Shown piece by piece: positions 11,480-20,187 of a stretch of 64,000 nt of DNA. Position 1 is the stretch's first letter. The number at the start of each line of letters is the position of its first letter. The position numbers were made by a program, and so were the translations under genes. Under the pieces are notes generated by a model that searched no databases, was not told where the DNA came from, and saw nothing but the letters and a program-made list of their open reading frames with translations. Location of the stretch: NCBI GenBank assembly GCA_964531695.1, contig CAZHEH010000005.1, positions 1-64,000 on the forward strand, read 5' to 3'. Source of the stretch: JAGXKT01 sp964531695 (GTDB taxonomy: Bacteria; Planctomycetota; Phycisphaerae; SM23-33).

Positions 11480-11497
11480 GGGCTTTTGGCCGGATTT

Positions 11498-12265
11498 TCA
11501 CGCCGCGACGAATCCGATCGCCGCCAGGAAGCGCCCAGTGTCCGGCCCCTCTCGGCGGTGACTCGGCAGCGGGACGTCGCCGCAGATCGTGCAGAGACCG
11601 GCCACGTGGATGTCCGACGCCGCCACGCCGACCGCCCCGAGCTGTTCGACATTCGCCCGCCAGAGGTCGAAGTGCAGCCGACCTTGGCCCTCGACGAACC
11701 ACTGCCGCGCCGCCTCGCCGCGCCCGGCAACGACGGCCTCGAGCACCTCCCGGCCCACCTCGTAGCAGCACGGTCCGGCCGAGGGGCAGACGCCCGCGAC
11801 CAACTCGCCCGGCTCGACACCCAAGTGCTCAGCCATCGCCGCGACCAGCCGACCCGCCGCACCCCCGGCCGTGCCGCGCCACGAAGCATGCACGGCACCG
11901 ACGGCCCGCCCGTCTCGCGCCGCGGCGAGAATCAGCGGGCAATCCGCGCTGCGGACTGTCAGCGCCAGCGCGGGCGTGTCGGTCACGAGTCCGTCCGCTC
12001 GCCCGGCAAAGCCCGGAACCGAGACGGCCGCGACCTCCGTGCCGTGGACCTGCTCGACCCAAGCGGCGCCGTTCAGGCCCGCCGCCTCCGCGGCCGCGTA
12101 CGCCGCGGGGCCCGGCTCCCGGCGAACCCACTGGGCATCGAGCGCTTCCCGCGTGGTGACGAGGTGCGAAACACCGGGGAGGGCCGCCAGTGCAGGGAAG
12201 CGGCCGACCGTCCAACCGTTCGTAACCGTTTCGAGGCGAAACTCCCCCTGCACGGCCGAGGTCAC
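11498..12265 (-). CDS. pgeF: Peptidoglycan editing factor, multicopper-like YfiH/PgeF family
   Basis: A 255-residue member of the purine nucleoside phosphorylase/laccase-domain family that includes PgeF, which removes wrongly amidated muropeptide precursors. Signature residues are visible: QVHG near 73, ADCP in the middle, HASWRG, CPSAGPCCYEVG and the C-terminal TICG with PSHRREG. The start at 12265 overlaps the upstream HEAT lipoprotein stop by 4 bases. Together with murI further upstream it forms a three-gene unit whose two known members act on cell-wall precursors. Other activities (purine phosphorolysis, polyphenol oxidation) are reported for the fold, so the role is family-level. Confidence 0.88.
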   Translation of the reverse strand: MTSAVQGEFRLETVTNGWTVGRFPALAALPGVSHLVTTREALDAQWVRREPGPAAYAAAEAAGLNGAAWVEQVHGTEVAAVSVPGFAGRADGLVTDTPALALTVRSADCPLILAAARDGRAVGAVHASWRGTAGGAAGRLVAAMAEHLGVEPGELVAGVCPSAGPCCYEVGREVLEAVVAGRGEAARQWFVEGQGRLHFDLWRANVEQLGAVGVAASDIHVAGLCTICGDVPLPSHRREGPDTGRFLAAIGFVAA

Positions 12266-13179
12266 GGGCTCTCGACCGCCTCGGGCACGGGCTCCGGTCT
12301 TGGCATCTCAGTCGGCTCGGCGGGTTGGGGCTCTTCGGCCTCTTCCTCCGTGACGCCGAACCAGTCCCACCACGGGCGGCCGCCGGACTCCCGCTCGGGC
12401 TCATCGGCGCCGGCGCGTTCCCGCTCCTGCTCGAGCGCGTCCGTTCCGGCCGAGGGCGACGGCTCGCCGCCTTCGCCGTCGGTGTCGTCGTCATCGTCCG
12501 TCACGCCGGCCCAATCCCACCAGGGGCGCTCGTCCTCCTCCGCTCGCGTTGCCGCCGGTTCATCGGGCAGGTCGCGCCAGGCCACGGGGTCGTAGCCGCG
12601 GTCCGCGCCGGTCAGCGCGACCAGCGACTGCCGCGCCTGGTAGCGAACCGAGAAGTCCTCGTCCAGCAGGCACCGGATCAGCGCCTGGCGAACCGGCTCG
12701 CCCTCGTAGTGCCGCAGCGACTTCGCGCAGGCCGTGCGGACGTCCGGGGACGAATCACGCACCGCTCGCGTGCACAGCGGCTCGACCGCCTCCGGGCCGG
12801 TCACATCGCCCAGCGCCACCGCGACATCCCACCGCACCGACGCGTCGGGGTCCTCCAGCGCCCGCGCCAGCACGGGCACGTAGCTCGCGTCGCCCGCGCG
12901 GCCGAGGGCACGGGCGGCCGCGCTGCGGCAGGCCGGCTCGGGGTTCTGGCCCAGGATCTCCGCGTAGCGCGCCAGGTGCGGCTCCTGCAAGCCCCACGGC
13001 TCGCTCGAGACTTGGCAGATGCCCTCGCGAACCGTGCCCGCGGGCCCTTCGGCGTAGAGCTTCTCGACCTTCTCCTCGGGCGTCGGCCGGACCCAGAACA
13101 TCCGACCGTCCTTTCGGCACCCGCCGAGCGCCGCCAACGCCGCCAGTGCCGCCATCATCGCCGTCCGTGTCCTGTTCAT
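12262..13179 (-). CDS. HEAT-repeat lipoprotein with two C-terminal WWDW motifs
   Basis: A 305-residue predicted lipoprotein with lipobox LAALGGC (Cys about residue 21). Residues 60-200 form HEAT-type helical repeats such as ARALGRAGDASYVPVLARAL. The tail is very acidic and contains two near-copies of a motif, RPWWDWAGVTDDDD and RPWWDWFGVTEEE, separated by an acidic linker, then a Pro/Glu-rich end. It overlaps murI upstream and pgeF downstream by 4 bases each, so it is translationally coupled to two cell-wall genes. A scaffold or envelope-sensing role is inference; no enzyme motif is present. Confidence 0.82.
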   Translation of the reverse strand: MNRTRTAMMAALAALAALGGCRKDGRMFWVRPTPEEKVEKLYAEGPAGTVREGICQVSSEPWGLQEPHLARYAEILGQNPEPACRSAAARALGRAGDASYVPVLARALEDPDASVRWDVAVALGDVTGPEAVEPLCTRAVRDSSPDVRTACAKSLRHYEGEPVRQALIRCLLDEDFSVRYQARQSLVALTGADRGYDPVAWRDLPDEPAATRAEEDERPWWDWAGVTDDDDDTDGEGGEPSPSAGTDALEQERERAGADEPERESGGRPWWDWFGVTEEEAEEPQPAEPTEMPRPEPVPEAVESP

Positions 13180-14033
13180 GCCGGTTCCTCCGCCCCGCTG
13201 CCGGCCGGCGCCGCGCGGGCGCCCAGCTCATCCGTGCCGACGTAGTCCACGTGCTTGATCGCCCGTCCGCCGAACCGCCCCCCCAGCCGGGCGAAGCGCT
13301 GCGGGTTGTCCGTCGTGAAGCAACGCAGCAGCCCCGATCCGCCGCCGGCCGGGCCTGATGCGGCGAGTCGCCGCCGCACCTCGGCGGCGGCAGCCGCCGC
13401 CGAGCTGACCAGCTTCACGTCCGGGCCCATCAGCTTGCCGATGGGCTCCGACAGCAGCGGGTAATGCGTGCAGCCCAGCACCAGCGCCCCCGGCCGGAAT
13501 CGCTGCATCTCCCGCAAGTAATCGCTCAGCACGTGCAGCATGATCGGGTCGTCCAGCGCCCGGCCTTCCTCCACGATCGGCACGAGCAACGGGCACGCCG
13601 CCGCCAGCACCTCCCGCCCCGGCTCGGCCGCCAGCGCCCGTTGATACGCGCCGGAGGCGATGGTCGCATCCGTTCCGATCACGCCGATCCGGCCATCCGT
13701 CGCCGCCAGTGCGGCCGCGGCGCCGGGGCGTATCACGTCCACAACATCCACCGGCAGCGTCTCGGACAACATCTCCACGGCCGCGGCGGAAGCGGTGTTG
13801 CACGCGACGACGATCAGCTTGGGGTCGAAGCCCAACAGGAAAGCCGCGTCCTCTCGCGCGAACTGCCGAACCGTCTCGAGTGACTTGATGCCGTACGGCA
13901 CGCGGGCGCTGTCGCCGAGGTAGACGATGTCCTCCTCGGGCAGCAGGCGCGTCAACTCGTGGACGACGGTCAGCCCGCCGAGCCCCGAGTCGAACACGCC
14001 GATCGGCCGGTTTTGAATGGTTCCGTCCGTCAT
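13176..14033 (-). CDS. murI: Glutamate racemase
   Basis: Converts L-glutamate to D-glutamate for peptidoglycan. The 285-residue protein has the N-terminal IGVFDSGLGGLTV, the GDSARVPYG substrate loop, and both catalytic cysteines in VVACNTASAAAVE and LVLGCTHYPLL. The final 40 residues extend beyond the usual length with a Pro/Ala-rich tail. The start at 14033 is about 18 bases after the Lrp-type gene stop. Downstream it overlaps the HEAT lipoprotein by 4 bases. Confidence 0.95.
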   Translation of the reverse strand: MTDGTIQNRPIGVFDSGLGGLTVVHELTRLLPEEDIVYLGDSARVPYGIKSLETVRQFAREDAAFLLGFDPKLIVVACNTASAAAVEMLSETLPVDVVDVIRPGAAAALAATDGRIGVIGTDATIASGAYQRALAAEPGREVLAAACPLLVPIVEEGRALDDPIMLHVLSDYLREMQRFRPGALVLGCTHYPLLSEPIGKLMGPDVKLVSSAAAAAAEVRRRLAASGPAGGGSGLLRCFTTDNPQRFARLGGRFGGRAIKHVDYVGTDELGARAAPAGSGAEEPA

Positions 14034-14051
14034 GCGGTCAGCGGCTTCCGG

Positions 14052-14330
14052 CTAATCCATGCCGAGGGAGAAGAGCCGTTCCAGGTCGTGCTTGGAGTAC
14101 TGGCGGAAGGCGATCAGCGTCTGGGTGTCCATCAGGCCCTGCACGCCGATGAGGTGCTCGGTGACGAGCTTGGCCAGCCCCTCGTTTTCGCGGACGCGGG
14201 CCACGGCGACCAGGTCATACGGCCCGGCGACGCTGTAGACTTCGGCGATGCCGTCCAGCTCGAGGATCTCCTGGGCCGCGCCCGCGATCCGCTCGCGCTC
14301 GGCGGAGATCAGGATGAATGCGGTTACCAT
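14052..14330 (-). CDS. Stand-alone Lrp/AsnC ligand-binding domain protein
   Basis: A 92-residue protein that corresponds only to the RAM (amino-acid-sensing) domain of Lrp/AsnC regulators; the DNA-binding half is absent. The pattern MVTAFILISAERER, then IAEVYSVAGPYDLVAVARV and a C-terminal DTQTLIAFRQYS is typical. Such short forms usually assemble into rings and may bind small ligands. The start at 14330 has a GGAG site 9 bases upstream; longer frames lack homology. It sits just upstream of murI, so a link to amino-acid supply is possible. Confidence 0.85.
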   Translation of the reverse strand: MVTAFILISAERERIAGAAQEILELDGIAEVYSVAGPYDLVAVARVRENEGLAKLVTEHLIGVQGLMDTQTLIAFRQYSKHDLERLFSLGMD

Positions 14331-14565
14331 GGCTCGACGCTCCTTCGCGTTGGGTACCCGTGCGATTCTCGCCCTCCGGGCCGGCCGATTCAAGCGCAAC
14401 GCCTCCCGCGCCCCCGCGCCACCGCGTCGACGACTCGCGACGGCTCGCGAATGACAACAGTTGGAACGCTGCCGAAGAAGTCCCGGCACACGGGCGGGAT
14501 GCCCGTGCCCCGCCGATCCCGCCGCCGCGCTTGCTCCCGCGCGCGTGCGCACAGACAATAGAACC

Positions 14566-15690
14566 GTGGCCCACCGCAAGGGAAAATCCCGGAGGCGCAT
14601 CAAGGACTGGCACCGGCGCATGGAGCACGGCCAGGAGCTGGAGGAGGTTTCCTCGCGTGGGCGGCGGATGAGCGAACACGCCGTCAAGCTCCGCGAGGAG
14701 CGCTTCGCTTCCGTCGAGAACCTCGACGATCTGCCCCAGGCCGCGGGCATGGTCGTCGGGCTCTACCGCGGCGGGGCCGTCGTCCGCGTCGAGGGCGGCG
14801 AGGAGTTGCTCTGCGGCGTCGCCAAGACCTTCCGAGCGCCGAGCGAGGCCACCCCCCTGGCCGTGGGAGACCACGCGACGGTCGCGCTACCGCTCGAGGG
14901 CGCCCCCGCCCCGGCCGAGGACGACAAGGACCGCGTCGACGGCATGATCCTCGCCCGCGAGGAGCGCACAACCGCGCTGGCCCGCCCGCGTCCCTGGTCC
15001 GCCAAGCGGCGGGACGAGTACGCGGAAGAGCCCGGCGCAAAGGTCATCGCGGCGAACATGGACGTTCTGCTGATCATCGCCGCGACGAAGGGACCTCGCT
15101 TCCGCCGACCGCTGGTGGACCGGTTCCTCATCACGGCCGAGCGCGGCGGGCTCACGCCCGTGCTCGTGCTGAACAAGATCGACCTGAAGCGCCCGAAGGA
15201 AGAGCTGCTCGAGGACTTCGCCGCTCTGGAGGTGGAGGTCCACTGTACCTCGGCGACGACCGGCGAGGGCGTGCACGAGCTGGTCGAGGCCCTCGGGGGT
15301 CGCAAGAACGTCATGGCCGGGGCATCGGGCGTCGGCAAGACCGCACTGGTCAACGCCATCCTGCCGGACGTGCAGGCCCGAACCGGCAAGATCCGCGAGA
15401 AGGACCAGCGCGGGCGGCACACGACCTCCTCGGCCGCGGTGTACGAGCTGCCGGCCGGCGGGCTGCTGGTGGACACGCCGGGCGTCCGCGAGCTGGGCGT
15501 GGACCTGGAGGCGACCGAGCTGCCCTGGTTCTTCCCCGAGTTCGAGCCCTTCGCCCCCCAATGCCGCTTCAGCGACTGCACGCACACCCACGAACCGGAC
15601 TGCGCCGTCCAGGCGGCCGTGGAGAGCGGCAAGATTCCGCACCGCCGCTTCGAGAGCTACCTGCGCATTCAGGACAGCTTGGCGGAGTAA
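14566..15690 (+). CDS. rsgA: Ribosome small subunit biogenesis GTPase RsgA
   Basis: A circularly permuted GTPase that helps mature the 30S subunit. In a 374-residue protein the motif order is permuted: G4 (LNKID) comes before the P-loop GASGVGKTA and then DTPGVRE. An N-terminal OB-like domain follows a basic leader, and the C-terminal zinc site CRFSDCTHTHEPDCAV is complete. I chose the GTG at 14566 because the upstream in-frame ATG at 14461 adds a Cys/Pro-rich sequence without homology; the Lys/Arg-rich N-terminus from the GTG fits planctomycete relatives as I remember them. It is convergent with rpoN, 9 bases apart. Confidence 0.93.
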   Translation: MAHRKGKSRRRIKDWHRRMEHGQELEEVSSRGRRMSEHAVKLREERFASVENLDDLPQAAGMVVGLYRGGAVVRVEGGEELLCGVAKTFRAPSEATPLAVGDHATVALPLEGAPAPAEDDKDRVDGMILAREERTTALARPRPWSAKRRDEYAEEPGAKVIAANMDVLLIIAATKGPRFRRPLVDRFLITAERGGLTPVLVLNKIDLKRPKEELLEDFAALEVEVHCTSATTGEGVHELVEALGGRKNVMAGASGVGKTALVNAILPDVQARTGKIREKDQRGRHTTSSAAVYELPAGGLLVDTPGVRELGVDLEATELPWFFPEFEPFAPQCRFSDCTHTHEPDCAVQAAVESGKIPHRRFESYLRIQDSLAE

Positions 15691-15699
15691 GCACCGGGA

Positions 15700-17175
15700 T
15701 CAGTACTGCCTGCGCTGTCTCGCCGGCGGGATGTCGAGCAGCTTGCGGTATTTGGCGACGGTGCGTCGGGCGATCTTGACGCCGCGCTGCTGGAGGGCCT
15801 CGGCGAGTTGATCGTCGTTGAGCGGCTTGGACTTGTCCTCGGCGTCGACGACCTCTTGCAGCTTGGCCTTGACCGCGTCCCACGCCACGTCCTGGCCCTC
15901 CGCGGTCGTCGTGCCGCCGGAGAAGAACATCCGCAGCGGGAAGATGCCCCGCGGCGTCTGCACGTATTTGCCGGCCACGGCCCGGCTAACCGTCGCCACG
16001 TGCACGCCGATGCGGTTGGCGACCTCCGCCATCGGCAACGGGCGGAGCGCCTCGGGGCCTTGCTCCAGGAACTCCCGCTGCACGTCGAAGACGGCCTCGG
16101 CCACGCGGCGGATCGTGTCCCGCCGCTGCTGAATCGCCCCAATCAGCCACTGGGCCGAGCGGAGGTTCTTGCGGAGGAACTGCCGCGCGTCGCGCACGGT
16201 GCTGCGATCCTTCGCGAGCTTTCGGTACGCCCGCGAGATCTGGAGCTGGGGCGTGTTGCCATCGTCCATGGTCACGACGACGTTGCCGCCGTCGTCGTAG
16301 TCGACGATGATGTCCGGCCGGATGACCGGCACGGCCCGCTGCCCGACCAGCAGACCGGGGCGGGGGTTCAGGTGCGAGATATTCTCGATCGCCGCCTTGA
16401 TCTCCTCGACCGTGCGCCCGAGGCGCTTGGCAATATGCGGCAGGCGGTTCATCTCGATGTCCCGCAGGAAGCGCGAGACCAACTCGACCTCCAGCTCCAC
16501 GTCCGACCCCGCCTCCTCCTCCGCCCGAAGCTGAATCAGCAGGCACTCCCGCAGGTCGCGGGCCGCCACGCCGATCGGCTCCAGTTCCTGCACGAGCGGC
16601 AGGGCCTTCGCCAGATCGGCCGGGGCGACCGGCTCATCGGCGCGCTCGACCAAGTCATCGAGGGGCACGCGGAGATAGCCGTCGTCGTCCAGGTTGTCGA
16701 TGATCGCCCGCCCCGCCGCCAGGATGCCTCCGTCCGCCTCGATGAACGCCCATTGGGTCCGGAGGTGTTCGTTGAGCGTCTCGCCCGGCGCGGCCGTGTT
16801 GGCCATCGCCTCGATCTTCCGGTCGCCCGCCTCCGGGTCGCTCGGCGGCGTGTACGGAGCGGTTCCGGCGATGAAATCCTGCCCGAACTCGTCGGTAAAG
16901 TCGGCGAGGCGTTCGAAGTCCTCGGTATTGCCGTTCGAGTCGTCGACGACGAGGTCGTGCTCTCCCCGGTCATCGGGATAATCCGTCTCGGCAAGCGGCT
17001 TCTCGGGGTCGCCCGGCTCGCGCAGCTCGAGCACCGGATTGGCCTCCATCTCGGCGTCGATCCGCTCCTGAAGCGCCATCATCGGAAGCTGGAGGATCTC
17101 CATGGCCTGGATGATCCGCGGGGCCAGCTTCATCTGCTGCGCCATGCGAAGTTGTTGGGATACGTCGAGCCGCAT
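15700..17175 (-). CDS. rpoN: RNA polymerase sigma-54 factor
   Basis: Alternative sigma factor for -24/-12 promoters that need AAA activators. The 491-residue protein has the Gln/Met-rich region I (QQMKLAPRIIQAMEILQLP), an acidic region II, the core-binding domain, the helix-turn-helix (NRIGVHVATVSRAV) and the RpoN box ARRTVAKYRK (Lys in place of the usual Glu). I chose the ATG at 17175, which gives a family-like MRLDVSQQ start; an alternative ATG lies at 17187 but overlaps a perfect extended -10 element. No enhancer-binding activator gene is in the window. Confidence 0.94.
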   Translation of the reverse strand: MRLDVSQQLRMAQQMKLAPRIIQAMEILQLPMMALQERIDAEMEANPVLELREPGDPEKPLAETDYPDDRGEHDLVVDDSNGNTEDFERLADFTDEFGQDFIAGTAPYTPPSDPEAGDRKIEAMANTAAPGETLNEHLRTQWAFIEADGGILAAGRAIIDNLDDDGYLRVPLDDLVERADEPVAPADLAKALPLVQELEPIGVAARDLRECLLIQLRAEEEAGSDVELEVELVSRFLRDIEMNRLPHIAKRLGRTVEEIKAAIENISHLNPRPGLLVGQRAVPVIRPDIIVDYDDGGNVVVTMDDGNTPQLQISRAYRKLAKDRSTVRDARQFLRKNLRSAQWLIGAIQQRRDTIRRVAEAVFDVQREFLEQGPEALRPLPMAEVANRIGVHVATVSRAVAGKYVQTPRGIFPLRMFFSGGTTTAEGQDVAWDAVKAKLQEVVDAEDKSKPLNDDQLAEALQQRGVKIARRTVAKYRKLLDIPPARQRRQY

Positions 17176-17185
17176 TTCCGCGCGC

Positions 17186-17194
17186 ATTATAGCA
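17186..17194 (-). promoter_or_regulatory. Extended -10 promoter element just before rpoN
   Basis: On the minus strand TGCTATAAT is a perfect extended -10 (TGnTATAAT). No good -35 is present. Its last base lies 10 bases before the ATG at 17175, so transcription would start a few bases before that codon, leaving an almost leaderless mRNA. It overlaps the alternative ATG at 17187, which argues for the shorter protein. Confidence 0.5.
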
Positions 17195-17266
17195 CACGTC
17201 GCGGTGGCCGGTAGAGGGCCCCGGCGGCGCGACGAACGCGCCTTCTGCAACCGGGCGGCCGCGTGC

Positions 17267-17272
17267 TATCAT
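17267..17272 (+). promoter_or_regulatory. Possible -10 element for the transglutaminase gene
   Basis: TATCAT (5/6) lies 29 bases before the ATG at 17301, in the 125-base region shared with divergent rpoN. The -35 region is poor. The assignment rests on position and on the low A/T content of the surroundings. Confidence 0.35.
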
Positions 17273-17300
17273 GCAGTGCCGTTACTGAGGGGAGTGAGCG

Positions 17301-19163
17301 ATGGACCGGACGAATAGCATGTTCCGCCGCAGCGCGCGGGTATGGGTGGCTTCGCTGGCGATCGCTTGCGCGCTGGCCGGGCCCGCCCGCGCGTCGGGAG
17401 CGGCGCCCGACGCCTGGCTGGGCGAATACGCGATGGCGCAGCTCGCCGAGACGCCGCCGGGCGACATGCCGGCGCTGCACGCCGAGCTGGAGCAACTGCT
17501 GCTGGCACGGGCGGCATGCGGGCACTTCGGCGACCTCTCGGCCGTGAAGGATCTCGTGTACGCCTGGCGGGCCGCCGCATTGCTGCCCGACGCGGCCCGC
17601 GTCGGCGGCAACGACTACGCCCTCTGGCTTCGGGACAACCGGGAGCTGCTCCGCCGTCTGCTGCGCTCGTTGGCCGACGGCGGACGGCAAAGAGAGGCCC
17701 TCGACCGCTTGGCCGAGCTGCGCGAGCACGACAGCGAACGCACGCTGGCCTACCCGGACCTGGCCGTCGCCTTCGCCACGTGCCGCACGGCGAAACAGCG
17801 CACCGACGAGCCGCCGCCGGCCTCCCTGGCCGACGCATTCGACTACTACACGGACTCCGGAAAACGCTTCCGCTACGATCTGTCTGCGCTGCCCTACGAG
17901 CTGGCCCGATACCTGACGATCACCCCGCTGAGCATCGAGGAGCGCGAGTGGGCCTACAAGCGCTACGGCCGCAGTTCCAAGCCCGCCAAGTGCTACTTCC
18001 ATGTCGACTATGACTACGGCCACTATCGTGAGGGCCGCCCGAAGCGGATCTCCGAGCACGATTACACGCTGACCAACCTCAAGGAGTACGGCGGCGTCTG
18101 CGTGGATCAGGCCTATTACGCGGCGAACGTATGCCGGTCTTTGGGCATCCCCGCGGTCGAGGTCCGCGGGCAAGGGCGCAGCGGCATTGGACACGCCTGG
18201 GTGGCCGTGCTGGAGCCCATCCGCCGAGGCCGGGCGGCGGCGTGGGACAGCCGGACCGGCCGCTACGAGGCCCACCTTTACTACACGGGCGAGATTCGCG
18301 ACCCCGTGAGCGGCGAGGTTATCTACGATTCCGACTTGGCGCTGGCGGGCATGGCGACGCTGCTGCCGCTGGAGAGGCGAGAGGAGGCCGACGCCGCCGT
18401 CGCGCTGGGCCGCCTGCTGCAGGAGGCGCGAACGGACGCGCGGCAAGACCCGGTCGAGCTGCTGCGAACGACCGCGGCGGCCTGGCAGGACGCCCGCCCC
18501 GAGGCAACGGTGAAGACGGGCTGGATCGCGCGGGCGGACGCCACGCCGGACCAACTGTCTCAGGATCTCGCCACGGCCGCCATCGAGCGAAACCTGGCCC
18601 TGGGACTCGCGTGGGAATTCGTCATCGACCTCCGCGAGGACGGGCATATCCCGGTCAAGGACCTGTACCGATTTCTCGATCTGCTCGTGAAGCACACGGT
18701 CAAGTCGTTCCCCGATTACAGTTGCCGGATCGTGCTGCGCCTGGCGCCGACCATCGAGGAAGCGGACGAGCGAATCGACTTCTACCGCGCGGCGATGCGA
18801 TGCTTCGGCCGACGGCCGGACCTGGCCGGTGAGATCCTCCTGGACGTCGGCGGCCTGTACCTGGACGGAGGCAAAACGGAGAAGGCCCTGGCGGCGTTTT
18901 CCGAAGCGGCCGTCAAGAGCATCAAGGTGTCGAGGGTGGTGCTGGCCGCAACGAACGAAGCCGAGAAGATCCTGCTGGAGACCGATCGCTCGGAGCAGGC
19001 CGTGGGAATGTACGAGCAGTTGCTCAAGCGCGTTCGGCGCCCGCGGAATACGACCTTCGCGCGGTACTCGGTGCATGACCAGCTCACCCGCCGCCTGGCG
19101 AACCTGTACAAGGAGCTCGGCCGGGCCGAGAAGGCCGCACGGACGATGGAGCGGATCAAGTGA
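17301..19163 (+). CDS. Secreted transglutaminase-like cysteine protein
   Basis: A 620-residue protein with a signal peptide (SLAIACALAGPARASGA). The transglutaminase-core triad is intact: Cys267 in GGVCVDQAYY, His298 in GHAWVAV and Asp316 in WDSRTGRY. The C-terminal half is helical with TPR-like stretches (KTEKALAAFSEAAVKS). It is likely periplasmic or exported and may act as a peptidase or crosslinking enzyme; the substrate is unknown. A GAGGGGAG ribosome site precedes the ATG. The last 4 bases overlap the GTG of a small lipoprotein gene, so the two products are probably made together. Confidence 0.85.
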   Translation: MDRTNSMFRRSARVWVASLAIACALAGPARASGAAPDAWLGEYAMAQLAETPPGDMPALHAELEQLLLARAACGHFGDLSAVKDLVYAWRAAALLPDAARVGGNDYALWLRDNRELLRRLLRSLADGGRQREALDRLAELREHDSERTLAYPDLAVAFATCRTAKQRTDEPPPASLADAFDYYTDSGKRFRYDLSALPYELARYLTITPLSIEEREWAYKRYGRSSKPAKCYFHVDYDYGHYREGRPKRISEHDYTLTNLKEYGGVCVDQAYYAANVCRSLGIPAVEVRGQGRSGIGHAWVAVLEPIRRGRAAAWDSRTGRYEAHLYYTGEIRDPVSGEVIYDSDLALAGMATLLPLERREEADAAVALGRLLQEARTDARQDPVELLRTTAAAWQDARPEATVKTGWIARADATPDQLSQDLATAAIERNLALGLAWEFVIDLREDGHIPVKDLYRFLDLLVKHTVKSFPDYSCRIVLRLAPTIEEADERIDFYRAAMRCFGRRPDLAGEILLDVGGLYLDGGKTEKALAAFSEAAVKSIKVSRVVLAATNEAEKILLETDRSEQAVGMYEQLLKRVRRPRNTTFARYSVHDQLTRRLANLYKELGRAEKAARTMERIK

Positions 19164-19591
19164 CGCCCTGGCGCTCGGCCGTGGGTGTCGGGATATGCGC
19201 ATGCCTGCTGGCGGCCGGCTGCGCGGAACCGGGGTCGGCGGCGCGCATCCGCGCCCGGCTGCTGGAGCGGAGCGACGTCCCCACGGCCGGGGGGGAAGAC
19301 CCGTACTTCCGGTCGCTCTTCGCCTGCCGGTACGAGGTGCTGGAGGTACTCGACGGGTCCCTCGGCCCGGACGAGATCGTCGTAATGCACTGGGCCGTGG
19401 TGCGGAACACCCCCACCGACGCCGCGCAGGCCCGCGTCGGGGGCGTGCGCGAGTTGACGGTGGAGCCATGGAGCCGGCACCGCGACCTGCACGTCGAGCC
19501 GCTGAGCATCACGCTGGATGACAACGCCTACGCCCTGCCGTGGTACTGCGACACCGGCGGACCGGCACCGCTCGGCAACGGCGGCGGCTAG
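19160..19591 (+). CDS. Small lipoprotein coupled to the transglutaminase-like gene
   Basis: A 143-residue predicted lipoprotein with lipobox LLAAGC in the first 21 residues. I recognise no family. A middle region (FACRYEVLEVLDGSLGPDEI) looks like a beta-rich domain, and the end is YALPWYCDTGG with Gly-rich tail. The start is GTG inside the GTGA overlap with the preceding stop, which implies coupled translation. The stop overlaps the convergent recR stop by 4 bases. Confidence 0.7.
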   Translation: MTPWRSAVGVGICACLLAAGCAEPGSAARIRARLLERSDVPTAGGEDPYFRSLFACRYEVLEVLDGSLGPDEIVVMHWAVVRNTPTDAAQARVGGVRELTVEPWSRHRDLHVEPLSITLDDNAYALPWYCDTGGPAPLGNGGG

Positions 19592-20187
19592 ATGTCCCGA
19601 CGTTCCGTCATCGCGTCGGTAAGGATGGACTGGTTCGCGTACTCGATCTGTCCGCCGGAGGGCAGCCCGCGGGCCAAGCGGGTGATCTTGACGCCCAGCG
19701 GCTGGAGGATCGAGACAATGTGCAGCGCCGTGCCGTCGCCCGCGACCGTGGGGTTCGTCGCGAGGATAACCTCGTTCACGTCGTCGGCCCGAACGCGTCG
19801 CTCCAAGGCGTCCAGGGTGAGATCCTCCGGCTCCGTGCCCTCCAGCGGCGCGATGTGCCCCATCAGCACGTGGTACAGCCCGCTGTAGGAGCCCGTGGCC
19901 TCGATGGCGAGCAGATCCTTGGGCTGCTCTACGACGCAAATCGTAGACGCGTCCCGCCGGGGGTCGGCGCAGATGCTGCACTTCTCGCCCTCGGCCAGGT
20001 TGTAGCAGACCGAGCACGGGTGAATCCGCGTCTTGACGTCCCGGATGGCGCGAGCCAGCTCCATCGCCTCCTCGCGCTCGCTCTTGAGCAGGTGGAAGGC
20101 CAGCCGCTCGGCCGTGCGCGCGCCGATGCCCGGCAGCTTGCCCAACTCGTCGATCAGCCGCTGGATGGTCTCCGTGTACTCGGTCAT
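19588..20187 (-). CDS. recR: Recombination mediator RecR
   Basis: A 199-residue member of the RecFOR gap-repair pathway. It has the N-terminal helix-hairpin-helix (LGKLPGIGARTAERLAFHLL), a Cys4 zinc finger (CSVCYN with CSIC), the TOPRIM domain around VVEQPKDLLAIEAT, and the Walker-like C-terminal segment ARGLPSGGQIEYA. The start at 20187 overlaps the upstream EFR1-type gene by 4 bases. The order dnaX - ybaB - (EFR1) - recR on one strand matches the widespread dnaX-ybaB-recR cluster with one gene inserted. Confidence 0.97.
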   Translation of the reverse strand: MTEYTETIQRLIDELGKLPGIGARTAERLAFHLLKSEREEAMELARAIRDVKTRIHPCSVCYNLAEGEKCSICADPRRDASTICVVEQPKDLLAIEATGSYSGLYHVLMGHIAPLEGTEPEDLTLDALERRVRADDVNEVILATNPTVAGDGTALHIVSILQPLGVKITRLARGLPSGGQIEYANQSILTDAMTERRDI

